Source: Magnetococcales bacterium (GTDB lineage Bacteria; Pseudomonadota; Magnetococcia; Magnetococcales; UBA8363). From it: 33,465 nt of DNA. The notes beneath the pieces were generated by a model. That model saw only the letters and a list, made by a program, of their open reading frames with translations. It did no database searches and had not been told where the DNA came from. Below, piece after piece: positions 1 to 6,598 of this stretch; the first letter of the stretch is position 1; each line of letters opens with the position of its first letter. Made by a program: the position numbers and the translations under genes. The stretch covers positions 1 through 33,465 of the forward strand of contig JADFZF010000016.1 of NCBI GenBank assembly GCA_015232645.1, given 5' to 3'.

Positions 1-1
1 C

Positions 2-40
2 GTTGTCCCTTCTTCGCAAAAACCGCGAAGAAGGGACAAC
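2..40. repeat. Perfect 16-bp hairpin, loop AAAAACC
   Basis: The arm GTTGTCCCTTCTTCGC at 2-17 is followed by the 7-nt loop AAAAACC (18-24) and an exact reverse complement at 25-40. No T-tract follows, so it does not look like an intrinsic terminator. A second hairpin 16 bp further on has a loop that begins with the same AAAAACC and is likewise closed by CGC/GCG. The GGCGCGCGCC palindrome at 44-53 separates them. The function is unknown; a REP-like intergenic element is one possibility. The element lies at the window edge, so more units may lie to the left. Confidence 0.8.
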
Positions 41-56
41 CAAGGCGCGCGCCTGC

Positions 57-91
57 GCAAGATTCCCGCAAAAACCACGCGGGAATCTTGC
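57..91. repeat. Perfect 13-bp hairpin, loop AAAAACCAC
   Basis: The arm GCAAGATTCCCGC at 57-69 and its exact complement at 79-91 enclose the 9-nt loop AAAAACCAC. Like the hairpin at 2-40, the stem closes with CGC/GCG and the loop starts AAAAACC, although the outer arm sequences are unrelated. Conserved loop and closing pairs with free arm sequence suggest that structure rather than arm sequence is kept. No gene is recognised next to it. Confidence 0.8.
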
Positions 92-148
92 TCCGTATAA
101 AAGGGCGCGTGAAAAGCAAAGTCAAAAACAAGAAAAAAATCAAAACCC

Positions 149-180
149 TGGGGGCAATCCCCCAGACCCCTTTTTTCTTT
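149..180 (+). terminator. Terminator-like hairpin with T-tract, repeat copy A
   Basis: CTGGGGG and CCCCCAG pair around a CAAT loop at 149-166. ACCCC and a T-rich run (171-180) follow. On the plus strand this has the form of a rho-independent terminator, although the ACCCC spacer between stem and T-tract is unusual. The 26 bases at 151-176 are identical to 281-306, so this is also one copy of a short dispersed element. No gene is seen upstream on the plus strand inside the window. Confidence 0.5.
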
Positions 181-280
181 CAGAAATTTATTATATGGAT
201 CCGTACACTGTCAATGGTTGTCTCAAATTAATGAAAGTAACAAAGTGGAAATAAACAGTTTAAAGTAAATTAACGCTTAT

Positions 281-346
281 GGGGCAATCCCCCAGACCCC
301 TTTTTTTTTTCAATCATTCCAAACCGGAGGGGATCTGAATTGTTGC
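281..346. repeat. Dispersed intergenic element, copy B
   Basis: This begins with the same hairpin core (GGGG, CAAT, CCCC), ACCCC and T-tract as the copy at 149-180, then continues with a further segment reading roughly AATCATTC, AAACCGGA, GGGA, CTGAAT. The stretch 291-346 aligns without gaps to 26547-26602 with 49 of 56 positions identical. The two copies are 26 kb apart in unrelated contexts, which marks a dispersed intergenic repeat rather than a gene-specific terminator. No coding potential is seen in it. Confidence 0.7.
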
Positions 347-713
347 ACCGCAAGAACGAACCGCTAAAGAAGGGGGCATGAAATGTCAAAACCTTGAGGC
401 CTCACCCAATCTTGCCGAGGAGGGATCCTCTTCCTTCCCGGTTGATGCAATCAGCAGGTCGGGCTCATTGTGCCCATTTGCCCCCGAGCCGCGAACTGGA
501 TAACTGGCACGAAATACGCATTCCCTCCCCTGTTTACAGCCCGATGTGCATTGGGTGACTGTGGAAATGTTCGTTTTTAGAGAGATGACACGTTAAGTGG
601 ATATCGGTCTGTGACCATGGGAAACACTCCTGGCATTGTAGCGAACCAGGGGTCCATGAAGGTGTTGGACGACGGTGGGCACCTTGTCTACAGACCAGCC
701 TGGGAGAGGCCCT
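347..713. other. Non-coding stretch upstream of the receiver-phosphatase gene
   Basis: No convincing gene lies here. A 53-codon open frame at 617-778 has no ribosome-binding site and runs into the following gene. A minus-strand frame across 534-1133 is the shadow of the phosphatase gene. The only regulatory candidate seen is a sigma-54-like element at 505-520. Confidence 0.5.
505..520 (+). promoter_or_regulatory. Candidate sigma-54 (RpoN) promoter
   Basis: TGGCACG at 505-511 matches the -24 consensus fully. After four bases, ACGCA at 516-520 gives the essential GC of the -12 element, with exactly 10 bases between the GG and the GC. The TT normally found before GC is AC here, so the -12 part is weak. 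Transcription would start near 531, about 180 bases before the receiver-phosphatase gene. No enhancer site was identified. An ntrC gene is present in the window, but a link is only inferred. Confidence 0.35.
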
Positions 714-1850
714 ATGTTGAGCGAAACGGGAAGGCGTCCAATCATTCTGGTTGTGGACGATACGCCCGAGAATATTGATGTTCTCAAGGGGGCGCTCATC
801 CAGGATTATACTGTTCGCCCCGCCCCCAATGGCCACATTGCCCTCAAAGCGGCCATGGTCCAACCTTACCCGGATCTGGTCCTCCTGGACATCATGATGC
901 CTGGAATGGATGGCTACGAGGTATGTCGCAGATTGAAGGCCAATAAGGAGACCAGCGATATTCCCATCATATTTGTCACGGCCAGATCGGAGGAGGCGGA
1001 TGAGATCGAAGGGTTGAAACTTGGTGCCGTGGATTATATTACCAAACCCTTCAGCATTCCCATTGTTCAGGCAAGGATCAAGACCCATCTGGAGCTGCGT
1101 TTTACTGCCCGAGCCTTGAAGAAGAACAACCAAAATTTAATGTATGAACGAGAATTGATCGAAAACATCATCGTCAAGATGCGCAGGGCCGACACTCTGG
1201 ATGAGCGAAATTTGCGTCATATCGTCGCGCCGGTGGAACAGACGGCAGGTGATATGCTCTTGTCGGTATTCACTCCAGAGGGAAGGCAGCTGGTACTATT
1301 GGGGGATTTTACCGGACATGGCTTGCCGGCAGCCATCGGTGGCCCGTTGGTCACCTATATTTTGCATGAGCACGCCTCCAGAGAGTCCTCCGGGCTCGCC
1401 ATCATGTCGGAAATCAACTCCCAGCTTTTCATGCGTCTGCCCACCGGTGTTTTTTTTGCGGCGTTGTTATTTGACATTTCGGTGCATCGCGATCAGGTCA
1501 TCTTGTGGAATGCAGCGCTTCCCGAGGCGTTGTTATTTCGCCAGGGGAATGTGGTGCAACGTTTTCCCTCGATGATGCCCCCCTTGGGGGTGACCACCTC
1601 CTTGGATCTGAGCAAGGCGGGGATCGTTTTGGAGGTGCAAACGGGCGACCGTCTGTATGCCTATTCCGATGGCATCACCGAAGCTCACGGGGATGCCAAG
1701 GAAATGTTTGGTGAACGACGGCTGGAAGCTTTTCTGACGGACGTCGTGACGACCGATATTCCATTAGCAAGTTTACTGGATATCCTGGAGGCACATGCCG
1801 GCACCAGAAACCATAGTGACGATATAACTTTGGTGGAAGTGCGAATTTGA
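714..1850 (+). CDS. Response regulator with PP2C-type (SpoIIE/RsbU) phosphatase output
   Basis: This is a 378-aa two-domain regulator. The receiver domain (about 10-125) has the acidic pair D15/D16, phosphoacceptor D59 in LVLLDIMMPG and conserved K111 in ITKPF. A helical linker (about 125-165) leads to a SpoIIE-type metal-dependent phosphatase domain with D180, the GDFTGHG motif (D198), YSDGITE and the C-terminal DDITL. Family members dephosphorylate anti-sigma-factor antagonists (STAS proteins) in partner-switching pathways, so phosphorylation by a histidine kinase probably controls the phosphatase. No STAS protein, anti-sigma factor or cognate kinase is seen beside it. The ATG at 714 is preferred over an in-frame GTG at 675 because GGGAGAGG lies just before it at 702-709. 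It converges with the tRNA-Leu gene. Confidence 0.88.
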   Translation: MLSETGRRPIILVVDDTPENIDVLKGALIQDYTVRPAPNGHIALKAAMVQPYPDLVLLDIMMPGMDGYEVCRRLKANKETSDIPIIFVTARSEEADEIEGLKLGAVDYITKPFSIPIVQARIKTHLELRFTARALKKNNQNLMYERELIENIIVKMRRADTLDERNLRHIVAPVEQTAGDMLLSVFTPEGRQLVLLGDFTGHGLPAAIGGPLVTYILHEHASRESSGLAIMSEINSQLFMRLPTGVFFAALLFDISVHRDQVILWNAALPEALLFRQGNVVQRFPSMMPPLGVTTSLDLSKAGIVLEVQTGDRLYAYSDGITEAHGDAKEMFGERRLEAFLTDVVTTDIPLASLLDILEAHAGTRNHSDDITLVEVRI

Positions 1851-1889
1851 TCCAGGGTCATGATTGGCGACGGTGGGTGTCCGGCGACC

Positions 1890-1974
1890 TGGTGCGAAAG
1901 GGGGGATTTGAACCCCCACGCCCGAAGGCACTGGATCCTAAGTCCAGGGCGTCTGCCAGTTCCGCCACTTTCGC
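1890..1974 (-). tRNA. tRNA-Leu, anticodon UAG
   Basis: The minus strand folds into a complete 85-nt class II tRNA. The acceptor stem is GCGAAAG/CTTTCGC with discriminator A and an encoded CCA. The D-arm is closed by GCG/CGC, the anticodon stem is CTGGA/TCCAG with loop CTTAGGA, there is a long variable arm (TGCC, TTCG, GGCG), and the T-arm is GGGGG, TTCAAAT, CCCCC. The anticodon bases lie at 1938-1940 and read UAG, which decodes CUA and, with wobble, other CUN leucine codons. No strong promoter was recognised upstream (1975-2100). Confidence 0.97.
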
Positions 1975-2171
1975 ACGATTTGCCCGCTGCCGTGATCAAT
2001 TGTGCCACTGCTTTATTGTTCAGAGCCATGGAAAAAATGGTCGGCCTCAAGAAACCGGGTTGTGCCGGCAGGGGCTGCTTCAGGAGGGGGAGTGGGATAA
2101 TTTTTTAATAAGGTGATGGACGTTTTAACAAAGGTTTCTTTATTGCGGTGAAATATTGATAATATGGCGGC

Positions 2172-2197
2172 AACATTGAGCATTGAGCATGAATGTT
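2172..2197. promoter_or_regulatory. Tandem CATTGAG units inside an inverted repeat
   Basis: Two direct copies of CATTGAG (2174-2180 and 2181-2187) are followed by CATGAATG. The block is bracketed by AACATT (2172-2177) and AATGTT (2192-2197). It lies in the A+T-rich part of the aceE leader, so a regulator-binding site is plausible. It does not match the E. coli PdhR operator as I know it. The binding protein is unknown. Confidence 0.25.
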
Positions 2198-2245
2198 TGA
2201 TTGTAATAGTGTAATGTTGCAAATTGGATGATCGTCAATAGAGAT

Positions 2246-2309
2246 CCTGATCATCGTGCGAGCCCCAGTTGGATCAGGCAGAGGCCCACGTGTCAAAACG
2301 ATGATCAGG
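2246..2309 (+). promoter_or_regulatory. 12-bp perfect inverted repeat in the aceE leader
   Basis: CCTGATCATCGT at 2246-2257 and its exact complement ACGATGATCAGG at 2298-2309 enclose 40 bases. The loop holds a further GGATCAGG, and the same GATCA core recurs in GGGATCAAG just after the second arm. This could be a paired operator or a 5'-leader RNA stem. No known riboswitch consensus was recognised. Confidence 0.4.
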
Positions 2310-2372
2310 TTGCGGGATCAAGACATGGACAAGGAAGTTTCAGGATTCCGTCGCGAACCCTCGGTCAAGATT

Positions 2373-2410
2373 GGGGTCGGTGCCCAACTCCCCAAGATGG
2401 GGCCGACCCC
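2373..2410 (+). promoter_or_regulatory. Nested GC-rich hairpin in the aceE leader
   Basis: GGGGTCGG at 2373-2380 pairs with CCGACCCC at 2403-2410. Inside it CCCC (2390-2393) pairs with GGGG (2399-2402) around AAGAT. No T-tract follows, so it is not a standard terminator. It ends 111 bases before the aceE start codon and would form in a leader transcript beginning near 2200. Attenuation or RNA stabilisation is possible but not shown. Confidence 0.35.
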
Positions 2411-2521
2411 TTGCCCGATCCATCCCATGAACCGAGCAGGCCGCTCGCTTCAACCTTCATCGACCCCATGGATGGACAGACCCCTGGCTCAAGACCCTTT
2501 GACCCTACCAAGGTGACAAGC

Positions 2522-5194
2522 ATGAATGAAAAAAAAATGTCGGAACAGAATGAATGGGAGCTTGAAAACCTGGAATGGCGGGAATCCCTGGACCATGTGT
2601 ATCAACATCAGGGGGCCAATCGGGTCGTGGAACTGCTGCACACCCTCCAGGCCCATGGCAAAATGCTTGGGGTGGAGATCCCTTTTTCCGCCAATACTCC
2701 GTTTGTCAATACCATTCCTCCGGAAATGCAGCCTCCCTATCCGGGCAACCGTTCCCTGGAACGGCGGATCAAAAGTCTGATCCGTTGGAATGCCATGGCT
2801 ATGGTGGTGCGGGCCAATCGCGATGAATCGGGGATAGGTGGCCATATTTCCACTTATGCTTCGGCCGCCACCCTGGTGGAAGTGGGATTCAACCATTTTT
2901 TCCGCGGGCCCGATCATCCAGGGGGGGGCGATCTGATCTTTTTTCAGGGGCATTCCACCCCGGGAATCTACGCCCGAGCCTTCTTGGAAAACCGTTTGAA
3001 CGAACAACATTTGATCAATTTTCGCCGCGAACTCGATCCCAAGGGGGGGCTCTCCTCCTATCCACATCCCTGGCTGATGCCCGATTTTTGGCAAGCACCC
3101 ACCGTCTCCATGGGTTTGGGACCGATCATGGCCATCTACCAGGCCCGCTTCATGCGGTATCTCACCGACCGCCATCTGAAGGATACCTCGGAAAGAAAAA
3201 TATGGGCATTCCTCGGCGACGGCGAAACCGATGAACCCGAATCCCTCGGGGCCATCAGTTTGGCGGCCAGAGAAAAGTTGGATAACCTGATTTTTGTGAT
3301 CAATTGCAATCTGCAGCGCCTGGATGGACCCGTGCGGGGCAACAGCCAGATCATCCAGGAGTTGGAAGCCGATTTTCGTGGCGCCGGATGGAATGTCATC
3401 AAGGTGATCTGGGGCTCGGATTGGGACCCGCTGTTTGCCCGGGATCACGATGGCTTGCTGGTTAAACGGTTATCGGAGCTGGTGGACGGCGACTACCAAA
3501 GATTATCCGCCGAGGGGGGAGCCTACATTCGCAAACACGTCTTTGGCGGTCATCCACAACTCATGGAGATGGTGGCCCACCATTCGGACGAACAGTTGGA
3601 ACGGATGAACCGTGGTGGGCATGATCCCGAAAAGGTTTACGCCGCGTTCAAGGCGGCGGTGGAACACAAGGGGCGCCCGTCGGTGGTGCTGGCGATGACG
3701 GTCAAGGGATATGGGCTGGGGGCGGCGGGTGAGGGGAAAAATATCACCCACTCGCAAAAAAAATTGAATGAAGAAGAATTGCGCGATTTTCGTTCCCGGT
3801 TCCAGGTTCCTCTGTCGGATCAGGATGTGGCGGCCATGCCCTTCTACAAGCCATTGGCCGACAGTCAGGAAATCCGCTATCTCCTGACCCATCGCGAAAA
3901 ATTGGGGGGATTTCTGCCATGCCGTCGCTGCAGTCAGGACGAGCTGGCCCTTCCTGCAGAGGGGGTTTTTGGTGAATTTCTTCCGGGATCGGGCGAACGA
4001 TCGATCTCGACGACCATGGCTTTTGTCCGGATCTTGTCCAAACTTTTGCGTGATCCCGGCTTGGGCAAGCGCATCACTCCCATCGTCCCCGATGAAGCTC
4101 GCACCTTCGGGATGGAAGGCTTGTTTCGCCAGTGCGGCATCTACTCCCACCCGGGACAACTTTACGAACCGGTGGATCATGACAGTCTGCTCTACTACAA
4201 GGAAACCCGCGACGGTCAAATTTTGGAAGAGGGAATCACCGAGGCGGGGGCCATGAGTTCGTTCATCGCCGCCGGGACCTCCTACGCCAATCATGGCCTG
4301 ACCATGATTCCATTTTTCATTTACTATTCCATGTTTGGTTTTCAGCGCATTGGCGATCTGGCTTGGGCCGCCGCCGACATGCGCTCCCGTGGTTTTCTCA
4401 TCGGTGGCACCGCAGGCAGAACGACCTTGGCAGGAGAGGGGTTGCAACACCAGGATGGTCACAGCCATCTCCTGGCCCTCCCCATCCCCAACCTGGTGGC
4501 CTATGACCCCGCCTTTGCCTATGAGTTGGAAGTGATCATCGAGGATGGGCTGCGGCGCATGGTGGTCGAACGGGAAGATGTGTATTACTATCTGACGGTA
4601 ATGAACGAAAATTATCCCCAACCCGCCATGCCGGAAGGGGTCAGGGAAGGCATTTTGCGCGGACTGTACCTATTCAAACGCCCCGCCAATCCCGACTTGC
4701 CCTTGAAGGTGCAACTCTTTGGCAGCGGGGCCATCATCAACGAAGTCCTGGCCGCTCAGGAATTGCTGGCCGAGTATGATGTTGCCGCCCAGGTTTGGAG
4801 CGTCACCAGTTACAAATGTTTGCATCGGGACGCCATGGCCATCGAACGTTTCAACCGCATGCATCCCCAGCAACCGGAGCGTCAGCCTTATATAACCCAA
4901 TGCCTGCAGGGACATGCGGGGCCGGTGATCGCGGCGTCCGATTATGTGCGTGCCCTCCCGGACATGGTGGGACAATGGGTCCCCAATGGCATGGTCAGTC
5001 TCGGGACCGACGGGTTCGGGCGTAGCGATTCGCGACCAGCGTTGCGCGACTTCTTCGAGGTGGATGTCAAATATATCACCCTGGCGGCACTGAGCGCCCT
5101 GTATCGGCGGGGAGAGATCGGAGTCGAGGTGGTCAACCAGGCGATGCGGCAATTGGGCATTGATCCTCAACGGCCCGATCCGGTCACCCGATGA
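2522..5194 (+). CDS. aceE: Pyruvate dehydrogenase E1 component, homodimeric type
   Basis: The 890-aa protein matches the usual length of homodimeric AceE (887 aa in E. coli). It decarboxylates pyruvate with thiamine diphosphate and acetylates the lipoyl group of E2. The ThDP/Mg motif is visible as GDGETDEPE near residues 232-240 and NCNLQRLDGPV near 261-271. Family-typical blocks include VKGYGLGAAGEGKN, the segment around GITEAGAM, and GTDGFGRSD near the C-terminus. The ATG at 2522 has AAGGTG at 2510-2515; a second in-frame ATG at 2537 is possible. It is the first gene of aceE-aceF-lpd, 46 bp before aceF. The long structured leader suggests transcriptional or post-transcriptional control. Confidence 0.97.
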   Translation: MNEKKMSEQNEWELENLEWRESLDHVYQHQGANRVVELLHTLQAHGKMLGVEIPFSANTPFVNTIPPEMQPPYPGNRSLERRIKSLIRWNAMAMVVRANRDESGIGGHISTYASAATLVEVGFNHFFRGPDHPGGGDLIFFQGHSTPGIYARAFLENRLNEQHLINFRRELDPKGGLSSYPHPWLMPDFWQAPTVSMGLGPIMAIYQARFMRYLTDRHLKDTSERKIWAFLGDGETDEPESLGAISLAAREKLDNLIFVINCNLQRLDGPVRGNSQIIQELEADFRGAGWNVIKVIWGSDWDPLFARDHDGLLVKRLSELVDGDYQRLSAEGGAYIRKHVFGGHPQLMEMVAHHSDEQLERMNRGGHDPEKVYAAFKAAVEHKGRPSVVLAMTVKGYGLGAAGEGKNITHSQKKLNEEELRDFRSRFQVPLSDQDVAAMPFYKPLADSQEIRYLLTHREKLGGFLPCRRCSQDELALPAEGVFGEFLPGSGERSISTTMAFVRILSKLLRDPGLGKRITPIVPDEARTFGMEGLFRQCGIYSHPGQLYEPVDHDSLLYYKETRDGQILEEGITEAGAMSSFIAAGTSYANHGLTMIPFFIYYSMFGFQRIGDLAWAAADMRSRGFLIGGTAGRTTLAGEGLQHQDGHSHLLALPIPNLVAYDPAFAYELEVIIEDGLRRMVVEREDVYYYLTVMNENYPQPAMPEGVREGILRGLYLFKRPANPDLPLKVQLFGSGAIINEVLAAQELLAEYDVAAQVWSVTSYKCLHRDAMAIERFNRMHPQQPERQPYITQCLQGHAGPVIAASDYVRALPDMVGQWVPNGMVSLGTDGFGRSDSRPALRDFFEVDVKYITLAALSALYRRGEIGVEVVNQAMRQLGIDPQRPDPVTR

Positions 5195-5240
5195 GGCATA
5201 AAACAACCGTCCACTGGCAAGGGGTTAAGGAGATGTCCCA

Positions 5241-6569
5241 ATGAGTACGGAATTCAAACTGCCCAACCTGGGTGAAAATATCGCTGGAGGGGATATTGTC
5301 CATGTACTGGTGACACCAGGAATGACGGTGGCATCGGGAACGCCATTGTTGGAGGTGGAAACCAATAAGGCGGTTGTCGAGGTCCCGGCGGAGAGTTCCA
5401 TGACCATCCAGGAAGTGATGGTCAAACCAGGTCAGCACGTCACCGTAGGTCAGGTGATGTTCGTCATCACGGCGGGAGAGGCGGTTGCGGCGACGGTCGC
5501 CCCCGGTGTAACGATGGCTCCGGAACCGGTCGTATCGGTCCCAGCCGAAACATCGAAGGCCCCAGAATCACCCCCGATCAAGCCTGCCGTCACGGCGTCC
5601 CTCCCCGCCCCCGAGGCACTGCCTCCGGTCCGCCCCAACGCGATGCCGGTCCCCGCAGCACCATCGGTGCGGCGAGAGGCACGGGAATTGGGTATCGATA
5701 TACGCGCCGTTCAGGGGACCGGACCGGGTGGACGCATCGGCATTGGTGACGTGCGTGCCCATGTCAAGTCCCTCAATCAAGGACGGATGACCGCCTCGGG
5801 CATGAGCGGAGGCGTTCACGACGGTCGGGTCCCCATGCACGTCCAACTCCCCGATTTCAGCCGGGTTGGTCCGGTCCGCCGGGAAAAGATGAAAGCGGTG
5901 CGCCGGTCCACCGCTAGCCATATGGCAGCCACCTGGAATACCGTCCCCCAGGTGACTTGCCATGACAAGGCCGATATCACCCGGTTGGAATCGCTTCGCC
6001 AACGCTACGCTCCCCAGATACAAAAACAGGGGGGCAAACTTTCCGTGACCGCCATCGTTCTCAAGGTGATCGCCACCGCCCTGAAGATATTCCCCCAATT
6101 CAATGCCTCGGTGGACATGGCGACGGAGGAGATCATTTACAAACAGTTTGTCCATGTGGGGGTGGCGGTGGATACTCCGCGAGGCCTCATCGTACCAGTC
6201 ATTCGGGATGTGGATCAGAAAAACATCACCCAGCTTGCCGTGGCCCTGGCCACCATGTCGGCGACGGCGCGTGCAGGCAAAACCCCCCTGGAAGAGATGC
6301 AGGGTGGCTGTTTTACCCTTTCCAACCTCGGTGGCATCGGTGGGACCGGGTTTACCCCCATCATCAATTATCCCGAAGTGGCCATCCTGGGCATGGCCAA
6401 AGGGGTGGTGGAGGCGGTACACATCGATGGCGGTTTTCAACCGCGACTGATGCTGCCGTTGTCTCTGTCCTTCGATCATCGCATCATCGATGGTGCTGAT
6501 GGCGCCCGGTTCATGCGTTTTATCTGCGAAGCTTTGGAAGAACCCCTGCTTCTGAGTCTGATGGGGTAG
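5241..6569 (+). CDS. aceF: Pyruvate dehydrogenase E2, dihydrolipoamide acetyltransferase
   Basis: This 442-aa E2 core subunit moves acetyl groups from lipoyl-lysine to coenzyme A. It has one lipoyl domain (about 1-75) with the lipoylated lysine K43 in ETNKAVVEV, a flexible Ala/Pro-rich linker (about 80-140), a peripheral subunit-binding domain (about 142-178, RREARELGID and GTGPGGRIG) and a catalytic domain ending with SFDHRIIDGADG, giving H413 and D417. E. coli AceF has three lipoyl domains, so this is a short form. AAGGAG at 5227-5232 precedes the ATG by 8 bases. lpd follows after 29 bp. Confidence 0.96.
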   Translation: MSTEFKLPNLGENIAGGDIVHVLVTPGMTVASGTPLLEVETNKAVVEVPAESSMTIQEVMVKPGQHVTVGQVMFVITAGEAVAATVAPGVTMAPEPVVSVPAETSKAPESPPIKPAVTASLPAPEALPPVRPNAMPVPAAPSVRREARELGIDIRAVQGTGPGGRIGIGDVRAHVKSLNQGRMTASGMSGGVHDGRVPMHVQLPDFSRVGPVRREKMKAVRRSTASHMAATWNTVPQVTCHDKADITRLESLRQRYAPQIQKQGGKLSVTAIVLKVIATALKIFPQFNASVDMATEEIIYKQFVHVGVAVDTPRGLIVPVIRDVDQKNITQLAVALATMSATARAGKTPLEEMQGGCFTLSNLGGIGGTGFTPIINYPEVAILGMAKGVVEAVHIDGGFQPRLMLPLSLSFDHRIIDGADGARFMRFICEALEEPLLLSLMG

Positions 6570-6598
6570 GAAAATCGACAACCGATGGGAGCCTGCAA

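Larger units (their letters stand above)
1975..2521. other. Intergenic region between tRNA-Leu and aceE
   Basis: These 547 bp hold the divergent regulatory DNA for the tRNA gene and the pyruvate dehydrogenase operon. An A+T-rich section (about 2095-2225) contains tandem CATTGAG units and is the most likely promoter zone, but no clean -35/-10 pair could be fixed. The G+C-rich section that follows has two inverted repeats (2246-2309 and 2373-2410). The aceE frame is open from 2228, but the translation before 2522 does not resemble AceE. Confidence 0.5.

Noticed and set aside
149-180. CRISPR-like repeats from the three T-tract elements
   Set aside because: Copies are irregularly spaced, two are 26 kb from the third, there are no regular spacers and no cas genes.
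3-254. 83-codon open frame across the twin hairpins
   Set aside because: It begins inside a perfect inverted repeat, runs through another hairpin and a T-tract element, has no ribosome-binding site and low-complexity Lys/Gln content.
617-778. 53-codon frame ending inside the receiver-phosphatase gene; residues near its middle faintly recall the start of a STAS domain
   Set aside because: Too short for a STAS domain, no family motif, no good ribosome-binding site at the first ATG, and it overlaps the real gene by 65 bases.
1890-1974. tRNA-Leu as an integration site for a mobile element reaching to the repeat-rich left edge
   Set aside because: No integrase, no direct repeat of the tRNA 3' end and no phage or plasmid genes were seen; the neighbour is a normal regulatory gene.
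2228-2521. 98-codon in-frame extension upstream of aceE
   Set aside because: The translation is Pro/Arg-rich and unlike AceE N-termini, covers both inverted repeats, and a good ribosome-binding site sits before the ATG at 2522.
2489-3448. Long minus-strand frames opposite aceE (also 3503-4621, 5568-6608 and 6476-7573)
   Set aside because: They mirror strongly conserved plus-strand genes; their translations show no family motif and are typical shadows in G+C-rich DNA.
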